From contig NZ_DS022272.1 of NCBI RefSeq assembly GCF_000153705.1, positions 1,433,839-1,497,838 on the forward strand: a DNA stretch of 64,000 nt. The letters are read 5' to 3'. Positions 8,886 through 16,404 of the stretch are shown here, one piece after another. Within the stretch, counting starts at the first letter, position 1, and each line of letters begins with the position of its first letter. The notes beneath the pieces were generated by a model. The model saw only the letters and a program-made list of their open reading frames with translations, did not search any database and was not told where the DNA came from. The position numbers were made by a program, and so were the translations under genes. This DNA comes from Fulvimarina pelagi HTCC2506 (lineage in GTDB: Bacteria; Pseudomonadota; Alphaproteobacteria; Rhizobiales; Rhizobiaceae).

Positions 8886-9757
8886 TGCGTTCCGTCCCTC
8901 TTATCGAGATTGGTCATGACGATGTAAAAGACGTAGGAGATCGTCAGAATGACAAGGAAGTACATGATCGAGAAGGCGGCGGCCGGACCCAGATCGAACT
9001 GACCGAGCGCCATTTTGACGAGGTCGATCGACAGGAAGGTCGTCGCATTGCCGGGTCCGCCGCCGGTCACGACGAACGGCTCGGTGTAGATCATGAACGA
9101 GTCCATGAAGCGCAACAGGATCGCGATCATCAGCACGCCGCTCATTTTCGGCAGTTCGATGTAGCGGAACACCGCCCAGCGCGACGCCTGATCGATCTTG
9201 GCGGCCTGATAATAGGCATCCGGAATGGACTGCAGGCCGGCATAGGCAAGGAGCGCGACCAGCGATGTCCAGTGCCAGACGTCCATGACGATGACGGTCG
9301 TCCAGGCGGCGAAGAAGTCCTGGGTATAGTTGTAATTGATACCGAGCGAGCGCAGCGTGTAGCCGAGAAGGCCGATATCGACGCGGGCGAAGATCTGCCA
9401 GATCGTGCCGACGACGTTCCACGGAATGAGCAGCGGCAAGCTCATCAGCACGAGGCACACAGAAGCCCAGAAGCCTTTTTTCGGCATATTGAGCGCGACG
9501 AAGATGCCGAGAGGCACCTCAATCGCAAGGATGATTCCGGAGAAGACCAGCTGGCGCTGGAGAGCGTTCCACATTCGGTCCGAGGCGAGAAGCTGTTCGA
9601 ACCAGTCAAGCCCTGCCCAGAAGAAGACGTTGTTGCCGAAGGTGTCCTGGACCGAATAGTTGACCACCGTCATCAGTGGGATGACCGCAGAAAATGCGAC
9701 CAGGATCAGAACGGGGAGGACGAGGAACCAGGCTTTGTGATTGACGGTCTTTTCCAT
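8882..9757 (-). CDS. glpP: Glycerol ABC transporter permease GlpP
   Basis: MalF/UgpA-type permease, 291 aa, with six hydrophobic segments and a coupling helix around DAYYQAAKIDQASRWAVF. The ATG at 9757 is chosen because it overlaps the glpT stop (ATGA) and has GGAGGG seven bases upstream. An in-frame start at 9805 would add 16 residues inside glpT. It forms the permease heterodimer with GlpQ. Confidence 0.9.
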   Translation of the reverse strand: MEKTVNHKAWFLVLPVLILVAFSAVIPLMTVVNYSVQDTFGNNVFFWAGLDWFEQLLASDRMWNALQRQLVFSGIILAIEVPLGIFVALNMPKKGFWASVCLVLMSLPLLIPWNVVGTIWQIFARVDIGLLGYTLRSLGINYNYTQDFFAAWTTVIVMDVWHWTSLVALLAYAGLQSIPDAYYQAAKIDQASRWAVFRYIELPKMSGVLMIAILLRFMDSFMIYTEPFVVTGGGPGNATTFLSIDLVKMALGQFDLGPAAAFSIMYFLVILTISYVFYIVMTNLDKRDGTQ

Positions 9758-10854
9758 CAGGCCGCCCTCCTTCCCACTGAAGAACCATGCGGCTCGACGC
9801 GCCAATCGTCGGAATAGATGTTGACGCGCCCCGGCTCGAAAACGACCGTCTGGCCGTCGGTGGCGATCGCCTCGCCCTCGCCGGCGATGATGTTGAGCGG
9901 CGCCCCCAAGACACGCGCCCGGACGATTCGATGGCGCCCGACGTCCTCGACGCGGTCGATGGTTGCGGGCAGCCCTTCACCCTTCGACAGCTTCACATGC
10001 TCCGGCCGAACTCCGAGCTGTATTCGCCCGGAAGGCCGGCCGTAATCACTGCCAAGCGCGATCCGATTACCGTCGACCGTCGCAGTTTCACCCTCGACCG
10101 AACATTCCAGGAAATTCATGCCCGGCGATCCGATGAAATAGCCGACGAAGGTGTGCTCGGGCCGCTCGAAGAGCTCGTCCGGCGTGCCGATCTGCACAAC
10201 CCGACCGTCATGCATGACGACGACCCGATCTGCGAAGGTCAGAGCTTCGGTCTGGTCATGGGTGACGTAGATCATCGTGTGGCCGAACTGTCGATGCAGC
10301 TCCTTCAACTGGGTGCGCAGCTGCCACTTCATGTGTGGATCGATCACCGTCAGCGGCTCGTCGAAGAGGAGCGCGTTAACGTCTTCGCGCACCATGCCAC
10401 GTCCAAGGCTGATCTTCTGCTTTGCGTCCGCCGCAAGGCCCCTCGCCTTCCGGTCGAGCTGATCGGTCATGCCGATCATGTCGCCGATCCGCTCGACGCG
10501 CTCCTTGATTATTCCGGCGTCCAGCCCGCGATTCTTGAGTGGGAAAGCGAGATTCTCGCGCACCGTCATGGTGTCGTAGACCACTGGGAACTGGAACACC
10601 TGCGCGATATTGCGCTGCGCCGTCGGCGCTTCGGTTACGTCGTTGCCATTGAACAGGATGCTCCCCTGAGATGGGATCAGCAAGCCCGAAATGATGTTGA
10701 GCAGCGTAGACTTTCCGCAACCGGAAGGCCCGAGCAACGCGTAGGCCTCCCCGTCGCGCCAAACATGGTCGATCTCCTTCAGTGCCCAATCATCCTCTTG
10801 GGACGGGTTGGGAAGGTAGGAGTGAGCGAGGTTCTTAAGCGTAATCTGCGCCAT
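9757..10854 (-). CDS. glpT: Glycerol ABC transporter ATPase GlpT
   Basis: ABC ATPase of the MalK/UgpC class, 365 aa, with a C-terminal TOBE-like regulatory domain. Walker A is canonical (GPSGCGKS, about 42-49), as are Walker B (LLFDE, about 162-166) and the switch histidine (YVTHDQ, H199). The signature motif, however, is degenerate: where LSGGQ is expected the sequence reads LAADAKQK (about 140-147). The neighbouring GlpS has a perfect LSGGQ but lacks the switch histidine, so the two complement each other in a heterodimer. It lies 6 bp after glpS. Confidence 0.9.
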   Translation of the reverse strand: MAQITLKNLAHSYLPNPSQEDDWALKEIDHVWRDGEAYALLGPSGCGKSTLLNIISGLLIPSQGSILFNGNDVTEAPTAQRNIAQVFQFPVVYDTMTVRENLAFPLKNRGLDAGIIKERVERIGDMIGMTDQLDRKARGLAADAKQKISLGRGMVREDVNALLFDEPLTVIDPHMKWQLRTQLKELHRQFGHTMIYVTHDQTEALTFADRVVVMHDGRVVQIGTPDELFERPEHTFVGYFIGSPGMNFLECSVEGETATVDGNRIALGSDYGRPSGRIQLGVRPEHVKLSKGEGLPATIDRVEDVGRHRIVRARVLGAPLNIIAGEGEAIATDGQTVVFEPGRVNIYSDDWRVEPHGSSVGRRAA

Positions 10855-10860
10855 AATCCC

Positions 10861-11949
10861 TCAAGCAGCCTGAGCGTAGGAGGCGGGGGCGATCAAAGCG
10901 CCAGCCTCATCAAAGAGATAGACGTGTTTCGGCGCGAGATAGACAGAAACCTCCTGTTTCGCATCGAGATGACGCACGCCGTGAACGAGCCCAATCCACC
11001 GGTCCTTACCGTGGTCGAGGTGGACGAAGGTTTCCGAGCCGGTGATCTCCGTGACGGAGACGGTAGCGCGAAAGGCGAAAGCTGAGGTCTGCGGCTGTTC
11101 GAGTTCCAGATGGTTCGGACGGAAACCTGCGATGTAAACGCCATCCGAAAGTTCCGAAAACGAGCCAATCGCGTTCTTCGTGTTGCCGTCACCGAAATCG
11201 AGACCGCTGCCCCGCTTCTCGACCCTCATGAAATTCATAGGTGGATCGGAGAAGACACGAGCCGTTGTCGCATCGACCGGCTGACGATAGACCGTGGGTG
11301 TCGGACCGAACTGCGTGACACGGCCTTCCCATAAAGTAGCTGTATTGCCGCCGAGAAGTAATGCTTCCTCTGGCTCCGTGGTCGCATAGACGAAGATCGA
11401 GCCGCTCTCTTCGAAGATCTTCGGAATTTCTACCCGTAACTCTTCACGCAGCTTGTAATCGAGATTGGCGAGCGGTTCGTCGAGAAGCACGAGACCTGCA
11501 TTCTTCACGAGTGCGCGAGCAAGCGCGCAACGCTGCTGCTGGCCGCCGGACAGTTCCAGCGGCTTGCGGTCGAGCATCGGCGTCAGCTTCATCAATTCGG
11601 CAGCCTTGCGCACTTCACGGTCGATCTCAGCCTTCGGACGGCCGGACAAGCGCATGGGGCTCGCAATATTGTCGTAAACACTCATCGAAGGGTAGTTGAT
11701 GAACTGTTGGTAGACCATCGCGATCTGCCGATCCTGAACCCGGACCCCGGTGACGTCCTCATCGTTCCAAAGAATGCGGCCCTCGGTTGGTCGGTCGAGA
11801 CCGGCCATCAGCCGCATCAGGGAGGTCTTGCCGGCATTGGTCGGGCCGAGCAGAACGTTCATCGTACCTTTTTCCAGGGTGAGATCGGTGGAATGGATGT
11901 GAGTGCTGCCGCGCACCACTTTCGAAACACCGTCGAGCTTCAGCGCCAT
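10861..11949 (-). CDS. glpS: Glycerol ABC transporter ATPase GlpS
   Basis: ABC ATPase of the MalK class, 362 aa. Walker A is GPTNAGKT (about 35-42), with T in place of the usual S. The Q-loop is present (VYQQF), the signature LSGGQQQR is intact (133-140) and Walker B is LVLLDEP (153-159). The switch-histidine position reads YATTEPEEAL, with T191 where H is expected. A C-terminal TOBE-like domain follows. It lies 15 bp after glpD and 6 bp before glpT. It is probably the partner of GlpT in a mixed dimer with one consensus and one degenerate ATP site. Confidence 0.9.
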   Translation of the reverse strand: MALKLDGVSKVVRGSTHIHSTDLTLEKGTMNVLLGPTNAGKTSLMRLMAGLDRPTEGRILWNDEDVTGVRVQDRQIAMVYQQFINYPSMSVYDNIASPMRLSGRPKAEIDREVRKAAELMKLTPMLDRKPLELSGGQQQRCALARALVKNAGLVLLDEPLANLDYKLREELRVEIPKIFEESGSIFVYATTEPEEALLLGGNTATLWEGRVTQFGPTPTVYRQPVDATTARVFSDPPMNFMRVEKRGSGLDFGDGNTKNAIGSFSELSDGVYIAGFRPNHLELEQPQTSAFAFRATVSVTEITGSETFVHLDHGKDRWIGLVHGVRHLDAKQEVSVYLAPKHVYLFDEAGALIAPASYAQAA

Positions 11950-11964
11950 TGCATTGCCTCCGAC

Positions 11965-13617
11965 CTATTCCGCCGCGTTCGCGAGCGAGTCGCCGCGCGA
12001 AGCCATGAATCTATCCAACGCTGCAATCTCCTTCGCATCAAGGCGTAATCCGAGTTTCGAGCGCCGCCAGACGACATCCTCTGCGGTTCTTGCGAATTCC
12101 CTGTCCATGAGCCATTTGACCTCTGCCTCGGTCAGGTTGGCGCCAAAGTCGCGGCCGAGATCGGAAACGGTCTTCGCCGCGCCGAGAAGCGCGCTGGCTT
12201 CGGTTCCATAGGCCTTCGTCAAACGCCGAGCCCAACGATCGGTCAGAAATGGGTGATCGGCTTTGAGACGTTTGACGAGCGCTTCCGTCTCATCGACTCC
12301 GAAGTCACCGCCGGGCAAGGCCGCACCCGCAGTCCATGACCGCGTTTTTCTGCCAAGCGCTTCGTCGATGTGGCTCAGCGCGCCTTCAGACAGACGGCGA
12401 TAGGTCGTTATCTTACCGCCGAAGATATTGAGGAGCGGAGCGCCGTTCCGATCGAGCTTCAGGACGTAGTCGCGAGTTGCAGCCGTTGCACTCGAGGCAC
12501 CATCGTCGAACAGAGGACGGACGCCGGAATAATCCCATACGACGTCTTCCGCCTCAAGGCTCTTTTCGAAGTAGCGGTTGACGAAACTGAGGAGGTAGTC
12601 GCGCTCCTTCGTGGACGTCTCAGGCTTCTCTTCGGGATCGGCGTGCTCCTGATCCGTAGTACCGATTAGGGTGAAATCGGTCTCGTAAGGGATGACGAAT
12701 ATGATCCGGCCATCTTCGCCTTGGAGGAAATAGGCTTTGTCGTGATCGAATAGCTTCGGGACGACGAGATGACTACCGCGCACCAGCCGCACCGAATGTT
12801 CGTCGTTCGCGCGAGAAGACCGGGCGATGACATCGGCCGCCCACGGGCCGCCAGCGTTCACCAGCATTCGAGCATGGAACGTGCGACGCTCGCCGTTTTC
12901 GGTGTTCTCGGTCTCGACCACCCAATGACCGTCTTCACGATCAGCTCGGTTGACCTTGCAGCGGGTCATGATGCGCGCGCCACGCGCCGATGCATCGCGG
13001 GCGTTCAGAGCTACGAGACGGGAATCTTCCACCCAGCAGTCGGAGTATTCGAAAGCGGTCTTGAATTCATCCTTGAGCGGAACGCCGGCAGGATCTCGGT
13101 CGAGATCGACACTTTTGGCGCCTGGAAGGATCGTCCGTCCGCCCATCGCGTCATAGATGAAGAGACCCAGACGGATCATCCATGCCGGACGACGGCCCTT
13201 CGTCCAAGGCATGATCGTCGAAAGCAACTTTGAGGCCGGCGTATCTGTCTCGAAGCGCATCTTCGAATTGTAGGGGAGGACGAACCGCATCGGCCAAGCG
13301 ATATGCGGCATCGCTTTGAGCAGAACTTCTCGTTCGTGCAGCGCCTCGCGGACCAGGCTGAACTCGAAATATTCGAGGTAGCGAAGTCCGCCATGAAAGA
13401 GCTTCGTGGATTTCGAGGACGTCGCGGATGCTAGGTCGTTCATCTCGGCGAGGGTTACCGAATAGCCTCGCCCGGCAGCATCGCGGGCAATACCACAGCC
13501 GTTCACGCCACCGCCTATAATAAACAGATCGACAACATGTTCGGTCGGCTGTGGCGTTTGTTCCACAACACTTCCCGAAGCCGGTGCAGCAATTTTGGTC
13601 TGAGATGGCGATGGCAT
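11965..13617 (-). CDS. glpD: Aerobic glycerol-3-phosphate dehydrogenase
   Basis: FAD-dependent, membrane-associated enzyme oxidising glycerol-3-phosphate to dihydroxyacetone phosphate and feeding electrons to quinone; 550 aa. The FAD dinucleotide motif IIGGGVNGCGIARDAAGRG is at about 33-51, followed by the DAO fold (STKLFHGGLRYLEYFEF) and the C-terminal GlpD domain. The first 28 residues are a variable extension; the first ATG at 13617 is taken as start. It is the first gene of the glp operon, whose upstream region carries repeated TTCAT elements shared with glpR. No glycerol kinase gene is present in this window. Confidence 0.95.
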   Translation of the reverse strand: MPSPSQTKIAAPASGSVVEQTPQPTEHVVDLFIIGGGVNGCGIARDAAGRGYSVTLAEMNDLASATSSKSTKLFHGGLRYLEYFEFSLVREALHEREVLLKAMPHIAWPMRFVLPYNSKMRFETDTPASKLLSTIMPWTKGRRPAWMIRLGLFIYDAMGGRTILPGAKSVDLDRDPAGVPLKDEFKTAFEYSDCWVEDSRLVALNARDASARGARIMTRCKVNRADREDGHWVVETENTENGERRTFHARMLVNAGGPWAADVIARSSRANDEHSVRLVRGSHLVVPKLFDHDKAYFLQGEDGRIIFVIPYETDFTLIGTTDQEHADPEEKPETSTKERDYLLSFVNRYFEKSLEAEDVVWDYSGVRPLFDDGASSATAATRDYVLKLDRNGAPLLNIFGGKITTYRRLSEGALSHIDEALGRKTRSWTAGAALPGGDFGVDETEALVKRLKADHPFLTDRWARRLTKAYGTEASALLGAAKTVSDLGRDFGANLTEAEVKWLMDREFARTAEDVVWRRSKLGLRLDAKEIAALDRFMASRGDSLANAAE

Positions 13618-13678
13618 CGCGTCACCCTCCCAAGCGGCGCAATCGTTCTTCTTTTCTTGCCATCGAATAAAACGCGCG

Positions 13679-13732
13679 GATGTTCATTTGTCAACCAATG
13701 ATGTTCATATTGCCTTCATTGGCTTTCATTTC
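13679..13732. promoter_or_regulatory. Phased TTCAT repeats, candidate GlpR operators
   Basis: Between glpD and glpR, the 9-mer GATGTTCAT occurs at 13679 and again at 13700, exactly 21 bp apart. TTCATT occurs at 13715 and 13725. The TTCAT cores start at 13683, 13704, 13715 and 13725, close to whole turns of the helix, all on one strand. ATGTTCAT resembles the half-site ATGTTCG of E. coli glp operators bound by the DeoR-family GlpR. Operator function is inference. Confidence 0.55.
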
Positions 13733-13825
13733 TTTGGAAAACGAAAAATCGCTTGTCAAAAGCAGGCCGGTTTCACACAATGAGCGCTCGCAAAGAGATA
13801 GCTGAAGGCGCGGAGGAACGGTTCT

Positions 13826-14584
13826 TTGACGCAACTTATGCGGCATCCTGAGATCCTCGAAATCGCGCGTGTCGAGGGGAAAGTCTCGGTCGAAGATCTC
13901 GCCGAGCGGTTTGAGGTCACAGCACAGACGATCCGCCGCGACCTCAGCGAACTTTGCGATTCCGGTCAGTTAAAGCGAGTGCACGGCGGAGCGATCCTCG
14001 CCTCCGGCGTTGCAAATATCGGCTATGAGGCACGACGCGCGTTGAACGCCGATGCGAAGGCAAGAATCGGTCGGGCAGCGGCCGCAGCGATCCCGAACGG
14101 GTCGTCGATCTTCATGAATATCGGCACCAGCACCGAGGCGGTGGCGCGCGAGATGCTGCACCATCGCGATCTACTGGTGATGACCAACAATCTTAACATC
14201 GCGAACATCCTCGCAGCGAATGGCAACTGCGAGGTCATCGTGGCAGGTGGTACGCTGCGCCGCAGCGATGGCGGCATCGTTGGCAGTATGACGAACCGCA
14301 TGGTGGAGCAGTTCAAGTTTGACCTCGCGATCATCGGCTGCTCAGCCTTGGACGATGATGGTGACATCCTGGATTTCGACGTACAGGAAGTCGGAGTCAG
14401 CCAAGCAGCGCTCCAGCGAGCGCGCAACGTTATTCTCGTCGCCGACGCCTCGAAGTTCGAGCGAAACGCGCCTGCCTGCATAGCCAGCCTTGAAGCGGTG
14501 GATGTTTTCTATACGGACGCGAGCCTGTCCGAGCCACTTCTCGCGAAATGTCGGGGATGGGGCACAATCGTTGCGGTCTGTTGA
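13826..14584 (+). CDS. glpR: DeoR-family regulator GlpR
   Basis: 252-aa DeoR/GlpR-type repressor. The N-terminal helix-turn-helix (VEDLAERFEVTAQTIRRDL, about 22-40) ends in the family TIRRDL motif. The C-terminal DeoR sensor domain contains the phosphate-binding type segment MNIGTSTEAVA. It is divergent from glpD and the importer, as expected for a local regulator responding to glycerol-3-phosphate. Start: TTG at 13826, supported by GGAGG at 13812-13816 with good spacing. The ATG at 13838 lies too far from that site. Confidence 0.9.
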   Translation: MTQLMRHPEILEIARVEGKVSVEDLAERFEVTAQTIRRDLSELCDSGQLKRVHGGAILASGVANIGYEARRALNADAKARIGRAAAAAIPNGSSIFMNIGTSTEAVAREMLHHRDLLVMTNNLNIANILAANGNCEVIVAGGTLRRSDGGIVGSMTNRMVEQFKFDLAIIGCSALDDDGDILDFDVQEVGVSQAALQRARNVILVADASKFERNAPACIASLEAVDVFYTDASLSEPLLAKCRGWGTIVAVC

Positions 14585-14802
14585 CGAGCGGTCAATCAAT
14601 TCTGTTGCCTGTCACCCGGTATTCACGACAGCCGTATCTTTCCAGTCAAAGGGCTGAACAGGCATTTCTGTCGATGCAGCCTGTCCACTTGAACAAAGGG
14701 AAACATCAAAACTTCTGCTTCAAGCGGAAAGCAATTCCTTGCGGATCGATATCTCATTCTATGCGACGCGACAGGATGGGAAAGTGCTGCGAACGTGACG
14801 CG

Positions 14803-16404
14803 TTATTGAATATCGACACCCTCGAACTGGTAGTAGCCGAGGGGATCCATGATGAAATGCTGCACCTCGGCTCGTGTGGCGGCCATGAAGATCGAGTGTC
14901 CGATCGGAGCCCAGGGAAGCTCCTCGCGGAAGATCGCTTGGGCTTCGTCGTAGAGCCGTTTTCGATCGGCTTCCAGCGGCGTCGTTTTGGCAGCGGTCAC
15001 CAGCTTGTCGAACCGCTTGTCGCACCAACGGGCGATGTTGTTGCCGCCCTTCCGCGCTGCCGTGCAGCTGAGGAGTGTGTGCATGAAATTGTCCGGATCG
15101 CCATTATCGCCGGTCCAGCCGTAGAGCGAAAGGGTCGTTTCGCCGTTCTGTAGCTTCTCACGGTAGACGTCCCAGTCAGCGGTCTGGAGGTCAAGGCGCA
15201 CGCCAAGGCGCTCGAGATCGGCGGCGATCATCTCGGCCATCCGTCTGCCGTTCGGGTTGTACGGCCGGCTGACGGGCATGTACCAGAGATCCGTTTCGAG
15301 CCCGTCCGTGATCCCAACCTCCTCGAGCAGGCGCCGAGCTTCCTCCGGATCGTAGGGAATAGGCTCGATGGCGTCGTTGTAAGCCCAAAGCGAAGGCGGC
15401 AGCGGGTTCTTCGCAGAGAGCCCGGTTCCGGCGAAGATCTCGTCGAGGATCGCCTTGCGGTCGATCGCCAGATTGATCGCAAGGCGCACTCTCACATCGT
15501 CGAACGGTGGCCGTTCGGTGTTCAGCGCGAGATAGCCGATATTGAACCCACTTAGCGTCATCAGCCGCAGCGCCGGGTCGGCCTCGATGGTCTCGACCTC
15601 GTTCGGCGAGGGAAAAGCGGAGATGTGGCACTCGCCGGCCTTCAGCTTTGTGAGGCGGGCAGCCGGCGTCGGCGTGATCGAATAGACCAGCGTATCGATA
15701 GGTTGGCGACCACGCCAATAGCCCTCGAAGGCCCGGTAGCGGATAGCGACGTCGCGGCTAAAATCGGCGAAGGCGAACGCTCCTGTGCCGATCGGTTCGA
15801 GATCGAGTTTTTCCGGCGTCCCAGCCGCCATCATCGCTTCGGCATATTCTTCCGAAAGCACCGCATTGAACGGCAGAGCGAGATCGGCGAGGAAAGGAGC
15901 CTCGGGGCGGGTCAGCGCGATTTCCACCGTCCTGTCGTCCAATGCTTTGACGCCTGCGATGAGGCTCGGCATGCCCATATCGACAAAGTAGTCGTAGCGG
16001 CCGCCGCCAACCTCGTGGAACGGATGGCTCTCGTCCCATTGACGGGTGAACGAGAAGACGACGTCGGCAGCGTTCAGCGGCCTGGTCGGCGAGAATTCGG
16101 CGTTTGAATGAAACTGAACGTTCGACCTCAGCTTGAACGTATATCGCAGCCCGTCGTCCGAGATAGTCCAGCTTTCGGCGAGCGCGGGCTGCAGCTGAGT
16201 ACTACCCCGCCTGAACTCAACGAGATTGTTGAACATCGGCCGCGCGGCGTCCATCGCGGTGCCGGTGATGGCCAGCGGCGGCGAAATCGTTTCCGGACTT
16301 CCTTCTGAACAGAAAACGAGCGTCTTCGCGGCGGCGGGGTCGAGAATGACGATGGGCAAGAAGAGCGAGGCGGTCGCTGCCACGCGTACAAGAAGCTTTG
16401 TCAT
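14803..16404 (-). CDS. Orphan peptide-type solute-binding protein of a signalling operon
   Basis: Family-5 (DppA/OppA-like) extracellular solute-binding protein, 533 aa. It has a signal peptide (residues 1-26, ending DPAAA) and the family signatures FKLRSNVQFH, NAADVVFSF and LAINLAIDRKAIL. No permease or ATPase gene accompanies it. Instead it is the last gene of an operon with two histidine kinases and a response regulator, and its start overlaps the kinase stop by ATGA. The likely role is to present a ligand to the sensor domain of the neighbouring kinase, much as TorT does for TorS; that role is inference from context. Confidence 0.85.
   Translation of the reverse strand: MTKLLVRVAATASLFLPIVILDPAAAKTLVFCSEGSPETISPPLAITGTAMDAARPMFNNLVEFRRGSTQLQPALAESWTISDDGLRYTFKLRSNVQFHSNAEFSPTRPLNAADVVFSFTRQWDESHPFHEVGGGRYDYFVDMGMPSLIAGVKALDDRTVEIALTRPEAPFLADLALPFNAVLSEEYAEAMMAAGTPEKLDLEPIGTGAFAFADFSRDVAIRYRAFEGYWRGRQPIDTLVYSITPTPAARLTKLKAGECHISAFPSPNEVETIEADPALRLMTLSGFNIGYLALNTERPPFDDVRVRLAINLAIDRKAILDEIFAGTGLSAKNPLPPSLWAYNDAIEPIPYDPEEARRLLEEVGITDGLETDLWYMPVSRPYNPNGRRMAEMIAADLERLGVRLDLQTADWDVYREKLQNGETTLSLYGWTGDNGDPDNFMHTLLSCTAARKGGNNIARWCDKRFDKLVTAAKTTPLEADRKRLYDEAQAIFREELPWAPIGHSIFMAATRAEVQHFIMDPLGYYQFEGVDIQ

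Noticed and set aside
9787-11085. Long plus-strand frame of 432 residues opposite glpT and glpS
   Set aside because: Antisense to two clear ABC ATPase genes in GC-rich DNA; no family resemblance.
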